A DNA stretch of 64,000 nt from assembly GCA_045562555.1 (NCBI GenBank), contig JBJKVO010000001.1:62001-126000 (forward strand), in the 5' to 3' direction. Below, piece by piece: positions 26,659 to 35,062 of this stretch. A program made the position numbers and the translations under genes. The notes under the pieces are model-generated. The model ran no database searches, was not told the DNA's origin, and saw nothing but the letters and a program-made list of their open reading frames with translations. This stretch comes from UBA2588 sp002339805 (lineage in GTDB: Bacteria; Chloroflexota; Dehalococcoidia; Lucifugimonadales; UBA3495). The first letter of the stretch is position 1. The number at the start of each line of letters is the position of its first letter.

Positions 26659-27699
26659 TTATTTTATTAAACCTATTCCTGGTTCCGTTGGAGGCAATAC
26701 ATAGCCATCTTCTACAGTTGGTAATTTGTATTGGGCAGCGAATTCATATCTAACCCATGGTACTTCTTGCCAAGCAGTCATAGGTGAATTAAACCCCCAT
26801 TGTATAGATGCACTTAGTGCAGGTCCAATCCTCATGTTATGAGGAGATAGAGCAGTGTTGTAAAGTTCGGTAAGGCCTGTAATACGCTTAGCTGCAGTGA
26901 TTCCTCCGATTTTAGTTATTTCAGGTTGTAAATAGGTGAGAGCTTTGGATTGTAGGATCTGTTCAAAATTTTTTAACGTGTATTCATTTTCTCCTGCGGC
27001 TATAGGAACATTTGCCTTGTCTCCTACTTCCTTAATGGCCGCGTGATCTCTCATAGGGCGCACTGGTTCTTCGTACCAGGTTACATTGCCTTTGGCGAGT
27101 TCCTTTCCTACTTCAATGGCTTCTATTTTATTGAAATGCCCGTTAACATCCACCATGATGTGTAAGTCATTGCCAAATTCTCTACGGATGTTATGCACAT
27201 GGACTGGGTCTAGTTCATGTAATTTCACTGCAAAAAAGCCAGCATCTATAGCTCGTTTAACTTCACTGAGTACAATTTCTGGATCTCTTAATGCTGGTAG
27301 GCTGGCATAGCCAGGGATTCGTTCATGCGCAGGCCCTCCTAGAAGCTGGCATACAGATGTGTCCAGTTCTTTACCTAGAAGGTCCCATAAGGCTATATCT
27401 ATACCAGATAGTCCCATTAGGAAAATTCCTTCGTCTGCATATCTATAACCGTAATCCCATAAGTCAAACCAGTGTTTTTCTATGGTTCGGGATGATTTCC
27501 CTATTAACCTAGGAGCGAGTAAGTGTTCTATGACGCTAGCAATCGGGATAGAAGTTGAACCAGGATTATCGATGCTTGGGATGCCCCACCAAGCTTCACC
27601 TATTCCAGTATGACCAGATTCAGAAGTAATATAAACCATTACCTGGCTCATATGGTTATGGTCTGGTATTTCTACTTTGATATCAGTTATAACGCTCAT
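26659..27699 (-). CDS. enolase-superfamily enzyme (mandelate racemase/muconate lactonizing type)
   Basis: Acid-sugar dehydratase or racemase-type enzyme, 346 residues with capping and (beta/alpha)7-beta barrel domains. Metal ligands are Asp in IMVDVNGHF, Glu in VTWYEEPV and Glu in AAGENEYT. The general-base His is in LSPHNMRIG. The usual KxK motif appears as VKLHEL, with His in place of the second Lys. AAAAGG lies before the ATG. It is followed on the same strand, upstream, by an alpha/beta hydrolase (20 bases). The substrate is unknown. Confidence 0.87.
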   Translation of the reverse strand: MSVITDIKVEIPDHNHMSQVMVYITSESGHTGIGEAWWGIPSIDNPGSTSIPIASVIEHLLAPRLIGKSSRTIEKHWFDLWDYGYRYADEGIFLMGLSGIDIALWDLLGKELDTSVCQLLGGPAHERIPGYASLPALRDPEIVLSEVKRAIDAGFFAVKLHELDPVHVHNIRREFGNDLHIMVDVNGHFNKIEAIEVGKELAKGNVTWYEEPVRPMRDHAAIKEVGDKANVPIAAGENEYTLKNFEQILQSKALTYLQPEITKIGGITAAKRITGLTELYNTALSPHNMRIGPALSASIQWGFNSPMTAWQEVPWVRYEFAAQYKLPTVEDGYVLPPTEPGIGLIK

Positions 27700-27718
27700 T
27701 GCTATCGTGCCTTTTAAT

Positions 27719-28468
27719 TTAGGATTGGTTATTAGACAAAAATTGACGTACTTGATTTATAGTTTCAGCCTTAATACCTTCTTCTTCTTTCCAAGGATAG
27801 ACTGTTATTTGCGCTTTTGGTGCTAGATTTGCTACCTCAATTGCAGCTTCATATGAATGAGAAGGAGTATTGTCTGGCATAACTAATATAGGGGTGCTGC
27901 ATGTTTCAACCACATCTCGTGACACACTGTATACAAAGTCTGCCCTAGGTTCGATTCGGTATAGATTTTCTAGATAACCGGTACATTGTTCCATAGTTAG
28001 TTCAGACCTTTGGGCTAACAGTTCAGGTGCCCATAAGTCTCTACCTGAATCATACATGGAGTCAGGAAAATCTGCGTTGTGACCAACAGGTTGGCATAAT
28101 ACAGCAGCTGTTATTCTTTCAGGCGCTCGTTCGATTAACTTTAGAGCGAAAGGGCCTCCTATGCAAAAACCCATGAATCCGAATTTTTCAATTCCAAGAT
28201 GACTCATGAGTCCTAGTTGGTCATCGGCGAAAGCGCCCCATGGATCATCAGTAGGGATCGGCCCAGTAGACTGACCTCCGTATGCATTACGTTGATCCAT
28301 AGTGATGCACCGAAAATCGTTTTTGAATTCTTCCATCACGTTAATTACCTGTGTAGGCCACTGACCCATGTGAGAATTGAGTCCGCCTCCGGGGGTAAAT
28401 AATATAGGAAATCCTGAACCTTCATCTTGGTAGTGAATTTGGACATCTCCGTTTTTATAAAATGGCAT
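27719..28468 (-). CDS. alpha/beta hydrolase with Cys nucleophile
   Basis: 249-residue alpha/beta hydrolase. The oxyanion region is LFTPGGGLNSHMGQW. The nucleophile elbow reads GFCIGG, so Cys replaces Ser, as in dienelactone hydrolase. The expected Asp may be in VMPDNTPSHS. The usual C-terminal GH motif is absent; the segment there reads VYPWKEEEG, and the His in PSHSYEA is the best remaining candidate. AAGGAGGAG precedes the ATG. It is upstream of and probably co-transcribed with the enolase-superfamily gene. Confidence 0.8.
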   Translation of the reverse strand: MPFYKNGDVQIHYQDEGSGFPILFTPGGGLNSHMGQWPTQVINVMEEFKNDFRCITMDQRNAYGGQSTGPIPTDDPWGAFADDQLGLMSHLGIEKFGFMGFCIGGPFALKLIERAPERITAAVLCQPVGHNADFPDSMYDSGRDLWAPELLAQRSELTMEQCTGYLENLYRIEPRADFVYSVSRDVVETCSTPILVMPDNTPSHSYEAAIEVANLAPKAQITVYPWKEEEGIKAETINQVRQFLSNNQS

Positions 28469-28546
28469 TACTCCTCCTTTTCTCTGGTAAGCATATAGTT
28501 TTAGTGTATGAATATTGGTTGTTAGTCACAATTGAATGATTAATTT

Positions 28547-28633
28547 TGGTACCGAGGGAGGGACTCGAACCCACACGCCTTTAAAGGGCAACGGATTTTA
28601 AGTCCGCCGCGTCTACCATTCCGCCACCTCGGC
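28547..28633 (-). tRNA. tRNA-Leu (anticodon TAA), CCA encoded
   Basis: Type II cloverleaf with acceptor GCCGAGG pairing CCTCGGT, D-loop GGTAGAC, anticodon loop CTTAAAA, long variable arm and T-loop GGTTCGAGTCC. CCA is encoded at 28547-28549. It is third in a minus-strand cluster. Confidence 0.95.
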
Positions 28634-28657
28634 TTATAACAAATCGGTGGATAGGGT

Positions 28658-28734
28658 TGGAGGCGACGGGCGGATTCGAACCGCCGAATAGAGGTTTTGC
28701 AGACCTCCGCCTTAGACCACTTGGCTACGTCGCC
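28658..28734 (-). tRNA. tRNA-Cys (anticodon GCA), CCA encoded
   Basis: Acceptor GGCGACG pairs with CGTCGCC; discriminator is T, as usual for tRNA-Cys. The anticodon loop is CTGCAAA and the T-arm has GGTTCGAATCC. CCA is at 28658-28660. It is second of three tRNAs. Confidence 0.95.
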
Positions 28735-28748
28735 TGGATTGATCTTTT

Positions 28749-28835
28749 TGGTGCCGAGAGCGGGACTTGAACCCACACGGGCTTGCGCCCACGGCCCCCT
28801 CAAGACCGCGTGTCTACCGATTCCACCACCTCGGC
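28749..28835 (-). tRNA. tRNA-Leu (anticodon GAG), CCA encoded
   Basis: Type II cloverleaf with acceptor GCCGAGG/TCTCGGC, anticodon loop TTGAGGG, a strong variable arm GGGC/GCCC and T-loop GGTTCAAGTCC. CCA is at 28749-28751. It is first of the three-tRNA cluster, 14 bases before tRNA-Cys. Confidence 0.95.
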
Positions 28836-28848
28836 CAACAGGTGGCTA

Positions 28849-28857
28849 ATTATATCA
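28849..28857 (-). promoter_or_regulatory. extended -10 promoter of the tRNA cluster
   Basis: On the minus strand TGATATAAT (extended TGn plus consensus TATAAT) lies 14 bases before the 5' end of tRNA-Leu(GAG). No good -35 is present at 17 bases, as expected for an extended -10 type. Confidence 0.5.
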
Positions 28858-28931
28858 TAAGGTTTCAATAATTCGTACTTAAGACTATGATGTGTAACCA
28901 CACTATTAAAAAGGAGTTCTGAATACATGGT

Positions 28932-29537
28932 ATGGCAGTTCGTTATAGTTTTATTTTAATACCAGATCCTTCGTTTCTACGATTGATTCATACGTCCAGA
29001 CAAATTCTATGTAACCAGTTTGGTTGTTGGACGGCTGAGATGTTTATGATTCATGTACCATTGATAAATTTTTTCAAGTCAGAATCTATAGAAGTATCAA
29101 TGAATGACAAAACAGTGCAAGGAATAGTTAATGATTGCAAAATAGATAATTGGACTTTAATCCCGAGTTGTATCACAAATCCTGCAAATACTTCACTGGA
29201 TTTATACATTGATTGTTTAACGCCCAATCAGGCTAACCCATTCATTAATATCAAACGAAGATTGATGACTGAGTTAAAAATCGATAGTCTTGGAACTAGT
29301 AGTGACCGACTGCGAATTCCATTGCTAGAGAATTTTGATGGCAACCCGACGGTATGGGAAGAAGCTATAACTATGGCGAAGGATTTATTTGACAACTTTG
29401 GTCTAAATACTCCTTTTGACGTTCGGTCTTTAAACTTGGTTAAATATGAGTCAAAATCTGCTAGTGATCAATGGGAACGAGAAAAATGGTGTAGTGATAT
29501 CAGCTGGGATATACTGGAATCGTTCAAATTGGGATAA
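28932..29537 (+). CDS. hypothetical protein, possible degenerate 2H phosphoesterase fold
   Basis: 201 residues with no confident family. The layout resembles 2H phosphoesterases (2'-5' RNA ligase-like): an N-terminal strand-helix YSFILIPDPSFLRLIH, a first core motif MIHVPLINF, and a second RLRIPLLENF about 95 residues later. The second motif has Arg where the catalytic His should be, so activity may be lost. AAGGAG (28911-28916) fits an ATG at 28927 that is out of frame and short; the ATG used here is five bases further on. It lies directly upstream of the PEP-mutase family gene. Confidence 0.6.
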   Translation: MAVRYSFILIPDPSFLRLIHTSRQILCNQFGCWTAEMFMIHVPLINFFKSESIEVSMNDKTVQGIVNDCKIDNWTLIPSCITNPANTSLDLYIDCLTPNQANPFINIKRRLMTELKIDSLGTSSDRLRIPLLENFDGNPTVWEEAITMAKDLFDNFGLNTPFDVRSLNLVKYESKSASDQWEREKWCSDISWDILESFKLG

Positions 29538-29550
29538 AGAGGTGAAATGC

Positions 29551-30405
29551 ATGAAAACTACTACTAAGCTTAGGAATTTACTTAAAGAAGATAAACTGAT
29601 TGTAGCTCCATTTATATTGAACGCACTCCATGCAAAGATTGCAGAGGAAGTTGGGTTTGAAGCTGTGTATATGACGGGATGCGGCACTGCTGCCGAACGA
29701 GGTTTTTCTGACGTGGGCCTACTTACTATGACAGAAATGGTCGCAAACGCAAAATATATAGCTCAGGCTGTAGATATTCCTGTTATTTGTGATGCTGATA
29801 CAGGATATGGTAATCCAATTAATGTTAGAAGAACTGTTAGAGAATATGAAATGGCTGGGGTTGCTGGCATACATTTGGAAGATCAGGTGTTTCCTAAGAA
29901 ATGCGGGTTTTTTGAAGGTAAACAAGTAATACCTATGGAAGAGCATGTTCAAAAAATTAAAGCAGCTCTAGATGCACGTACCGATCCAGATTTTGTAATC
30001 ATAGCAAGGTGTGATGCCTATGCAGTAACTGGATGGGAAGATACGGTGAAGCGTTGTAAAGCATACATAGAAGCTGGTGCTGATTTAGTGTTTGTTGATG
30101 GTATTAAGTCTAAAGAGGACATAGATAAATACGCTACTGATTTGAAAGATATGCCAAGGTTATATAACGGTGATCTTGCTTCTACTCAAGAAATGAATGA
30201 ACTTGGATACAAAATCATGATTTGTGGAAGCACAATTTGGTTGATATATAAGCAGGTAAAAGATGCTTTTGAGGAATTGAAATCAACCGGTAGAGTTGAC
30301 CCTGAACGATATGGTACCAGATGGGATGTCGCTGGCCTCATGGGGTTGGACGAGATATATGAATTGGAAAGTAAATTTGGAAGCGTGGAAGTGACTGCCG
30401 ACTAA
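29551..30405 (+). CDS. isocitrate lyase/PEP mutase family enzyme
   Basis: TIM-barrel C-C or C-P lyase of the methylisocitrate lyase/oxaloacetate decarboxylase/PEP mutase group, 284 residues. Seen: substrate loop TGCGTAAERGF, metal motif DADTGYGNPINVRRTV, IHLEDQVFPKKCGFFEGK, and IIARCDAY. The catalytic KKCG block is present, but the His that follows in isocitrate lyases (KKCGH) is Phe, pointing to a non-ICL activity. The start is ATG 29551 with AAAGAGGTG seven bases before it; the frame is open further upstream but overlaps the preceding gene. Confidence 0.87.
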   Translation: MKTTTKLRNLLKEDKLIVAPFILNALHAKIAEEVGFEAVYMTGCGTAAERGFSDVGLLTMTEMVANAKYIAQAVDIPVICDADTGYGNPINVRRTVREYEMAGVAGIHLEDQVFPKKCGFFEGKQVIPMEEHVQKIKAALDARTDPDFVIIARCDAYAVTGWEDTVKRCKAYIEAGADLVFVDGIKSKEDIDKYATDLKDMPRLYNGDLASTQEMNELGYKIMICGSTIWLIYKQVKDAFEELKSTGRVDPERYGTRWDVAGLMGLDEIYELESKFGSVEVTAD

Positions 30406-30412
30406 GTTTTGT

Positions 30413-30438
30413 ATTCAGAGGACATATGTCCTCTGAAT
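30413..30438. terminator. palindromic bidirectional terminator
   Basis: A 26-base perfect palindrome (13-bp arms, ATTCAGAGGACAT and complement) is followed by ATTTTTAT on the + strand. It sits between convergent genes ending at 30405 and 30443. Confidence 0.8.
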
Positions 30439-30442
30439 ATTT

Positions 30443-31393
30443 TTATCTAGGAACGAGACTGATAACATCTTCAGCAAATTTCTGGATACATTCATGAAGT
30501 TCTGTGATGTCTTCAGTGTTGAAACTTAATATGAAGTTTTCCACGCCCACGTCTTGATACAGCCGGATATCAGCAGCAATTTGTTCTGGTATACCTGTCA
30601 TCATATTATCGCGGTCCTCTGGTTCATTGCTGAATGTAATAGTGGAAGAAAAGCATAAGTCTACAGAATCCTCTTTCCTCCCATTACTAACTGCCATTTC
30701 CTGTATCTGTTTGTACTTTTCGGAAAGCTCTTTAGGGTCCAAAATAGCAGGAGGGCGTTGACCTATTGGCATCCAGGCGTCTCCGAATTTAGCGGCTCTC
30801 CGTAATGCTGGTTTTGAATGACCCCCTATCCATAAAGGAGGATGAGGAGTTTGAATGGGCTTAGGAGAAAACCCCACATTCTCTATTAAGTAATCAGTTC
30901 CTGTGTACATGTTCGGTTCATCCATCCATACAGACTTGTATATGGATAGATATTCATCAGTCTTGCTTCCTCTTGCTGTGTAATGATCTAGTCCTAGTGC
31001 TTCGAATTCTTCTTTCATCCATCCGACGCCGACTCCTACTATCAGGCGTCCTTCGGATAAATAGTCTAAAGTTGCAAGCATTTTGGCAGTTAAGACAGGA
31101 TTTCTGTAAGGAACTATTAAAACATGGGTACCTAATTTTAGGTTATTTGTGCATCCTGCTAGAAAATTCAAAGCAGAAATTGGTTCAAAATATGGTTGGT
31201 CTTCTGAGAATGGGCTTGCTCCTGTTGAGGAGTACGGGTATTTTGAGTCTATACTACGGGGGATTACTATATGGTCACTCACCCACCCAGATTCATACTG
31301 GAATTTATCGACTAACAGAGCTGTAGTTTTTAGATTGTCTGGACTAGCTAAGGGTCCTCTACTGGGGAGGGATACCCCGAAAGTTATACTCAT
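30443..31393 (-). CDS. LLM-class oxidoreductase, F420-dependent-type (TIGR03619-like)
   Basis: Luciferase-like monooxygenase-fold enzyme, 316 residues, TIM barrel binding F420 or FMN. Seen: ITFGVSLPSRGPLASPDNL, LGTHVLIVPYRNPVLTAKMLATLD, and GRLIVGVGVGWMKEEFEALG, which is the family hallmark. PPLWIGGHSKPALRRAAKFGDAW marks the cofactor phosphate site. GGAGG precedes the ATG. One of four LLM proteins in the window, all with different neighbours. Cofactor cannot be told from sequence alone. Confidence 0.87.
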   Translation of the reverse strand: MSITFGVSLPSRGPLASPDNLKTTALLVDKFQYESGWVSDHIVIPRSIDSKYPYSSTGASPFSEDQPYFEPISALNFLAGCTNNLKLGTHVLIVPYRNPVLTAKMLATLDYLSEGRLIVGVGVGWMKEEFEALGLDHYTARGSKTDEYLSIYKSVWMDEPNMYTGTDYLIENVGFSPKPIQTPHPPLWIGGHSKPALRRAAKFGDAWMPIGQRPPAILDPKELSEKYKQIQEMAVSNGRKEDSVDLCFSSTITFSNEPEDRDNMMTGIPEQIAADIRLYQDVGVENFILSFNTEDITELHECIQKFAEDVISLVPR

Positions 31394-31514
31394 TAGGAAC
31401 CTCCAAAGGTTGATTACCCACTATTATCACTGATATCGAATTAATTAGATATAGTTCATATCAAAGCGCTATATATTGTGTTTGGGTTGTTTGAGATATA
31501 TCCTATAGTATGAA

Positions 31515-32612
31515 ATGAGTAACGGAAAAAAAGTAATAGTAGCTATGAGCGGTGGTGTTGATTCGTCTGTTGCATGTTTGTTGCTTCAGAATCAAGGTTA
31601 TGAAGTGATTGGTGTAACCATGAAGCTTTATGATCTTGATACGTCTAATTTGCCGGCAAATTATCAAGGATGCTGTACTGTTGATGATGTGGAAGATGCC
31701 CGAAAAGTCTGTGGCATATTAGGAATCCCACATTATGTATTCAATGTGCAGAAAGAATTCCAAGAGCATGTGATAGATTATTTTTGTAATGAGTATCAAA
31801 AGGCAAGAACACCTCATCCATGCATAGCATGTAACGATAAAATAAAATTCAATTTTTTGAGGCATAGAGCGCTACTTTTGGGTGCTGACTATGTAGCTAC
31901 TGGTCATTACGCCCGAATAGAGGAATATAATGGACAGTATTTGTTGAAGAAAGGCTTAGACGAGAGTAAAGATCAGTCATATGTTTTGTTTGGAATGGGA
32001 CAATCAGAATTGAGCACCACGTTAATGCCCTGTGGATTCTATGATAAATCTGCTATTCGTCAGTTTGCCATAGAGCGTGAATTTCCGAACGCTGAGAAAG
32101 CTGATAGTCAAGATATATGCTTCATACCCTTTGGTGACTATAAAGAATTTTTAAAGACAAAAATTGAGTCAACTCCCGGAGAAATTATTGATTTGCAAGG
32201 TAATGTGTTGTCTACCCATAAAGGGATAGAATTTTTCACAATTGGACAAAGGCGAGGCTTGGGAATTGCTTCTGAAGATCCGCTATATGTAGTTGATATT
32301 GATATTGAAAAGCATAGGGTTGTAGTTGGACCTGACAGTGCTTTATTTAAGGATTCGCTTGTTGCAAGTGGCGTGAATTTCACCAGCGATGTATTCAAAG
32401 ATTTTCCACAGGCTGTGACAGTGAAAATCAGATATAAAGCCGAAGAAACCTCTGCAAAGATAGTAAGTATGCAAAGCAACGAAGCAATTATTCAATTTGA
32501 TGTTGCTCAGAGAGCAATTACTCCCGGCCAAGCTGTAGTTTTTTATAAAGATGATGTATTAGTTGGTGGCGGAGTAATCGATCGGTCGCTAGACACAGTG
32601 GCTGTTCAATAA
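31515..32612 (+). CDS. mnmA: tRNA 2-thiouridine(34) synthase
   Basis: Thiolates uridine 34 in tRNAs for Lys, Glu and Gln. The N-terminal PP-loop is AMSGGVDSS. The first catalytic Cys is in PHPCIACNDKIKF and the second in DSQDICFIPFGDY. Length 365 is standard. The ATG at 31515 begins in frame; an ATG five bases upstream is out of frame. A TATAGT box lies just upstream at 31504-31509, so a very short leader is possible. It heads the cluster mnmA-rnhB-DAO with short spacers. Confidence 0.95.
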   Translation: MSNGKKVIVAMSGGVDSSVACLLLQNQGYEVIGVTMKLYDLDTSNLPANYQGCCTVDDVEDARKVCGILGIPHYVFNVQKEFQEHVIDYFCNEYQKARTPHPCIACNDKIKFNFLRHRALLLGADYVATGHYARIEEYNGQYLLKKGLDESKDQSYVLFGMGQSELSTTLMPCGFYDKSAIRQFAIEREFPNAEKADSQDICFIPFGDYKEFLKTKIESTPGEIIDLQGNVLSTHKGIEFFTIGQRRGLGIASEDPLYVVDIDIEKHRVVVGPDSALFKDSLVASGVNFTSDVFKDFPQAVTVKIRYKAEETSAKIVSMQSNEAIIQFDVAQRAITPGQAVVFYKDDVLVGGGVIDRSLDTVAVQ

Positions 32613-32623
32613 TTTATTGATAG

Positions 32624-33238
32624 ATGGCAGATTTCAATTATGAAAAATCTGTAGCAGCTATGGGTTACTCTAATATATGTGGAATAGACGAAGTTGGAAG
32701 AGGCTGTCTTGCCGGTCCACTTGTAGCTGGGGCAGTAGTATTTGATATTGTTGATTCAGAATGGATTACTAGAGTAAACGACAGTAAAAAACTCACTCCT
32801 GCTATCCGTACAGAATTGTCCACTTTGATTAAAACTAAGGCAAAGAATTGGGCAGTAGGTTTAGTGGATGCCAAGGAATTGGATAAAGTGGGACTTACAA
32901 CGGCTACTGAACTGGCAATGAAACAAGCCATTGATGCATTAACCTGTTTACCGGATTATTTACTATTGGATTATGTCCCGATAGATTCATGGGAACAACC
33001 ATACCAATTAATAAAACAAGGTGATTCCAGTAGTTACTCTATAGCGGCGGCTTCTATCATTGCTAAGGTTCACCGTGACCAAATCATGACTAAAATTGAT
33101 TCAGAATACCCTGAATATGATTTCGCTTCCAATAAAGGATACGGCACAAAAGTTCACATGGAAGCTTTGTCTAAATATGGGCCATGTGATATACATAGAC
33201 GAAGTTTTTCTCCAGTCCAACGGGCGGAAAATAAATAA
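32624..33238 (+). CDS. rnhB: ribonuclease HII
   Basis: Removes ribonucleotides from RNA-DNA hybrids. The active-site signature CGIDEVGRGCLAGPLVAGAV has the DE pair near residue 21. Further acidic residues sit in LLLDYVPID, and GDSSSYSIAAASIIAKVHRD is the conserved middle block. Length 204 is typical. The spacer from mnmA is 11 bases, so the two housekeeping genes probably share a transcript. Confidence 0.95.
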   Translation: MADFNYEKSVAAMGYSNICGIDEVGRGCLAGPLVAGAVVFDIVDSEWITRVNDSKKLTPAIRTELSTLIKTKAKNWAVGLVDAKELDKVGLTTATELAMKQAIDALTCLPDYLLLDYVPIDSWEQPYQLIKQGDSSSYSIAAASIIAKVHRDQIMTKIDSEYPEYDFASNKGYGTKVHMEALSKYGPCDIHRRSFSPVQRAENK

Positions 33239-33250
33239 AAGGATACACGC

Positions 33251-34351
33251 ATGAAAATTAATATAGTAGGAGGAGGAATTGTAGGCACATTGTCTGCGTT
33301 CCTTTTGTCAAAATTTGGTCACGAAGTTCTTATTTTTGATCCTGATTCTCCTGGAAGTCATGCTTCAGGATTTGCATTTGGTGAGATGAGCGCATTAGAA
33401 GGGTCAGGTATCCCTGATCCACTACTTGAATTTACATTGTCATCTTTTAACGCACATAAATTACTTATTCCAGAAATCGAAGGAACAAGTGGCATACCTA
33501 CTAATTATCAACGTAATGACAAGTTAAATTTAGCGTTTACTTCAGAACAAGCAAACAGACTGCAGAGTGAAATTGAATGGCAAAAAGATGTAGAAGGATT
33601 TGAAGTATCCTGGGTTGCAGGCAAAGATCTTTTTGATATTGAACCGCTATTGAACCCAGAATGCATAGGTGCGACCCACATAAAGGATCAGAGTTCGGTA
33701 GAGCCTTACAAGTTGACTTTATCAGCTGCAACTGCAGCAGAAAAATTAGGAACTACTATTATCACAAGAGGAATTACTGATTTGATTTTTTCAGGTGACG
33801 AATGCTCTGGGGTAAAGACCGAATCGTCAGAACATTTGGCTGATGTCACATTATTAACTATGGGACCCTGGAGCAAATCTGCTTCGCAATGGATTGGTTA
33901 TGAAATCCCTGTAAGGCCACTGAAAGGCCAAATTCTTCGCTTGGATGCCCCTGGAATTAATATAAACACATCTGTATTTCATCAAAGTAACTATGTAGGG
34001 CTAAAACCAGATGGTCTCATTTGGGCTGGTACTACAGAAGAAGAAGTAGGGTTTGACGAAAATATTACTAACGAGGCACGAGATCAAATTATGATGGACT
34101 TATTGACCATGATACCTAGTTTAGAAGAATCACGACTTGTTAATCATACGGCTTGTCTAAGACCACTTTGTATTGATTCAATGCCTATAGTAGATAAAGT
34201 ATCAGGGTTTTCTAATTTGTTCATAGCTACAGGGGCAGGCAGAAAAGGTATATTGTGGAGCGCAGCTATGAGTCATGGGATTGTAGATATGATCTTGGGA
34301 AATGCTTCCGACATCAAAGGATTGGAGCACTTGAAATTGGATAGATTCTAA
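33251..34351 (+). CDS. FAD-dependent oxidoreductase, DAO family
   Basis: DAO-type flavoprotein of 366 residues, more divergent than the 16465-18786 pair. Seen: IVGGGIVGTLSAFLLS at the N-terminus, the HASGFAFGEMSALEG segment near the flavin, PVRPLKGQILRLD, and the C-terminal LFIATGAGRKGILWSAAM. It resembles glycine/D-amino-acid oxidases. It follows rnhB by 12 bases. Substrate unknown. Confidence 0.85.
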   Translation: MKINIVGGGIVGTLSAFLLSKFGHEVLIFDPDSPGSHASGFAFGEMSALEGSGIPDPLLEFTLSSFNAHKLLIPEIEGTSGIPTNYQRNDKLNLAFTSEQANRLQSEIEWQKDVEGFEVSWVAGKDLFDIEPLLNPECIGATHIKDQSSVEPYKLTLSAATAAEKLGTTIITRGITDLIFSGDECSGVKTESSEHLADVTLLTMGPWSKSASQWIGYEIPVRPLKGQILRLDAPGININTSVFHQSNYVGLKPDGLIWAGTTEEEVGFDENITNEARDQIMMDLLTMIPSLEESRLVNHTACLRPLCIDSMPIVDKVSGFSNLFIATGAGRKGILWSAAMSHGIVDMILGNASDIKGLEHLKLDRF

Positions 34352-34353
34352 GA

Positions 34354-35046
34354 TTATGGATCTACTTTGCGGGCTATTAAGTGACCATTTTCCACAGCGG
34401 CCTTCATACTAAAATTAAAATGATTAAACTTAAGAGCCCAGTCAACATCTTCCGGTAAGTATTGGGATTGGGAAGGGTCATAGAATTTCTGTGTGGACCC
34501 TCCCGTAAGAATGAGACTTTTCACTGATTCAGGATCGGGTTCTCTGCCTTCGAGTAAATTTCTAAGATAAAAAGCACATTGCTCATCTTCATCAGATTTA
34601 ACCACTCCGCGGTCCCCCATTGCGATAATTGATACTTCTTCAGGGTTCATTTTCAGGATTTGGTTAACGGTTGCTTTAGCTACTATAAAAGACCCTAGGA
34701 AGATGTCTGATGCAGTTTGTGAGGCAGCGTTCGCCCCTACCGTACCATTCCTGGTGGATTGAACAATATGCTTATCTTGGAAATTATAAACGCTGGCTTC
34801 ATGAGGAGAATTACCTAAATCAAAGCCAGTTGGTTTAGCTCCACCAACTTCACCCATGAGCAGATTGGCATACCCAGATTCATATAATGAGAGTGCATCT
34901 TCCGCCTCAGCAACTAACGTGATTTTAGAAGCTCCTCTGCTGAATGCTATTGCAGCTGTGGTAAAAGCTCTAAAAACATCAATTACTATGGTCACCCCTC
35001 TTGATTCTGAAGCATCCCTAGGTAAGCTTCCAACGTTAATTTTCAT
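34354..35046 (-). CDS. comB: 2-phosphosulfolactate phosphatase family protein
   Basis: ComB-family Mg-dependent phosphatase, 230 residues. Family blocks are IVIDVFRAFTTAAIAFSRGA, LMGEVGGAKPTGFDLGNSP, HIVQSTRNGTVGA and IAMGDRG. In methanogens this removes phosphate from phosphosulfolactate on the way to coenzyme M; in bacteria homologues occur without that pathway. No comA or comC lies nearby. The gene converges with the DAO gene at a 2-base gap. The role is inferred. Confidence 0.86.
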   Translation of the reverse strand: MKINVGSLPRDASESRGVTIVIDVFRAFTTAAIAFSRGASKITLVAEAEDALSLYESGYANLLMGEVGGAKPTGFDLGNSPHEASVYNFQDKHIVQSTRNGTVGANAASQTASDIFLGSFIVAKATVNQILKMNPEEVSIIAMGDRGVVKSDEDEQCAFYLRNLLEGREPDPESVKSLILTGGSTQKFYDPSQSQYLPEDVDWALKFNHFNFSMKAAVENGHLIARKVDP

Positions 35047-35062
35047 TTAGCCCCCATTGTAA

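Noticed and set aside
28540..28803. 87-codon minus-strand open frame over the tRNA cluster
   Set aside because: It overlays three clear tRNA genes and has no protein family; it is chance reading through structured RNA.
29446..29550. N-terminal extension of the PEP-mutase family gene
   Set aside because: It overlaps the preceding gene and has no family match; the ATG at 29551 has AAAGAGGTG in place.
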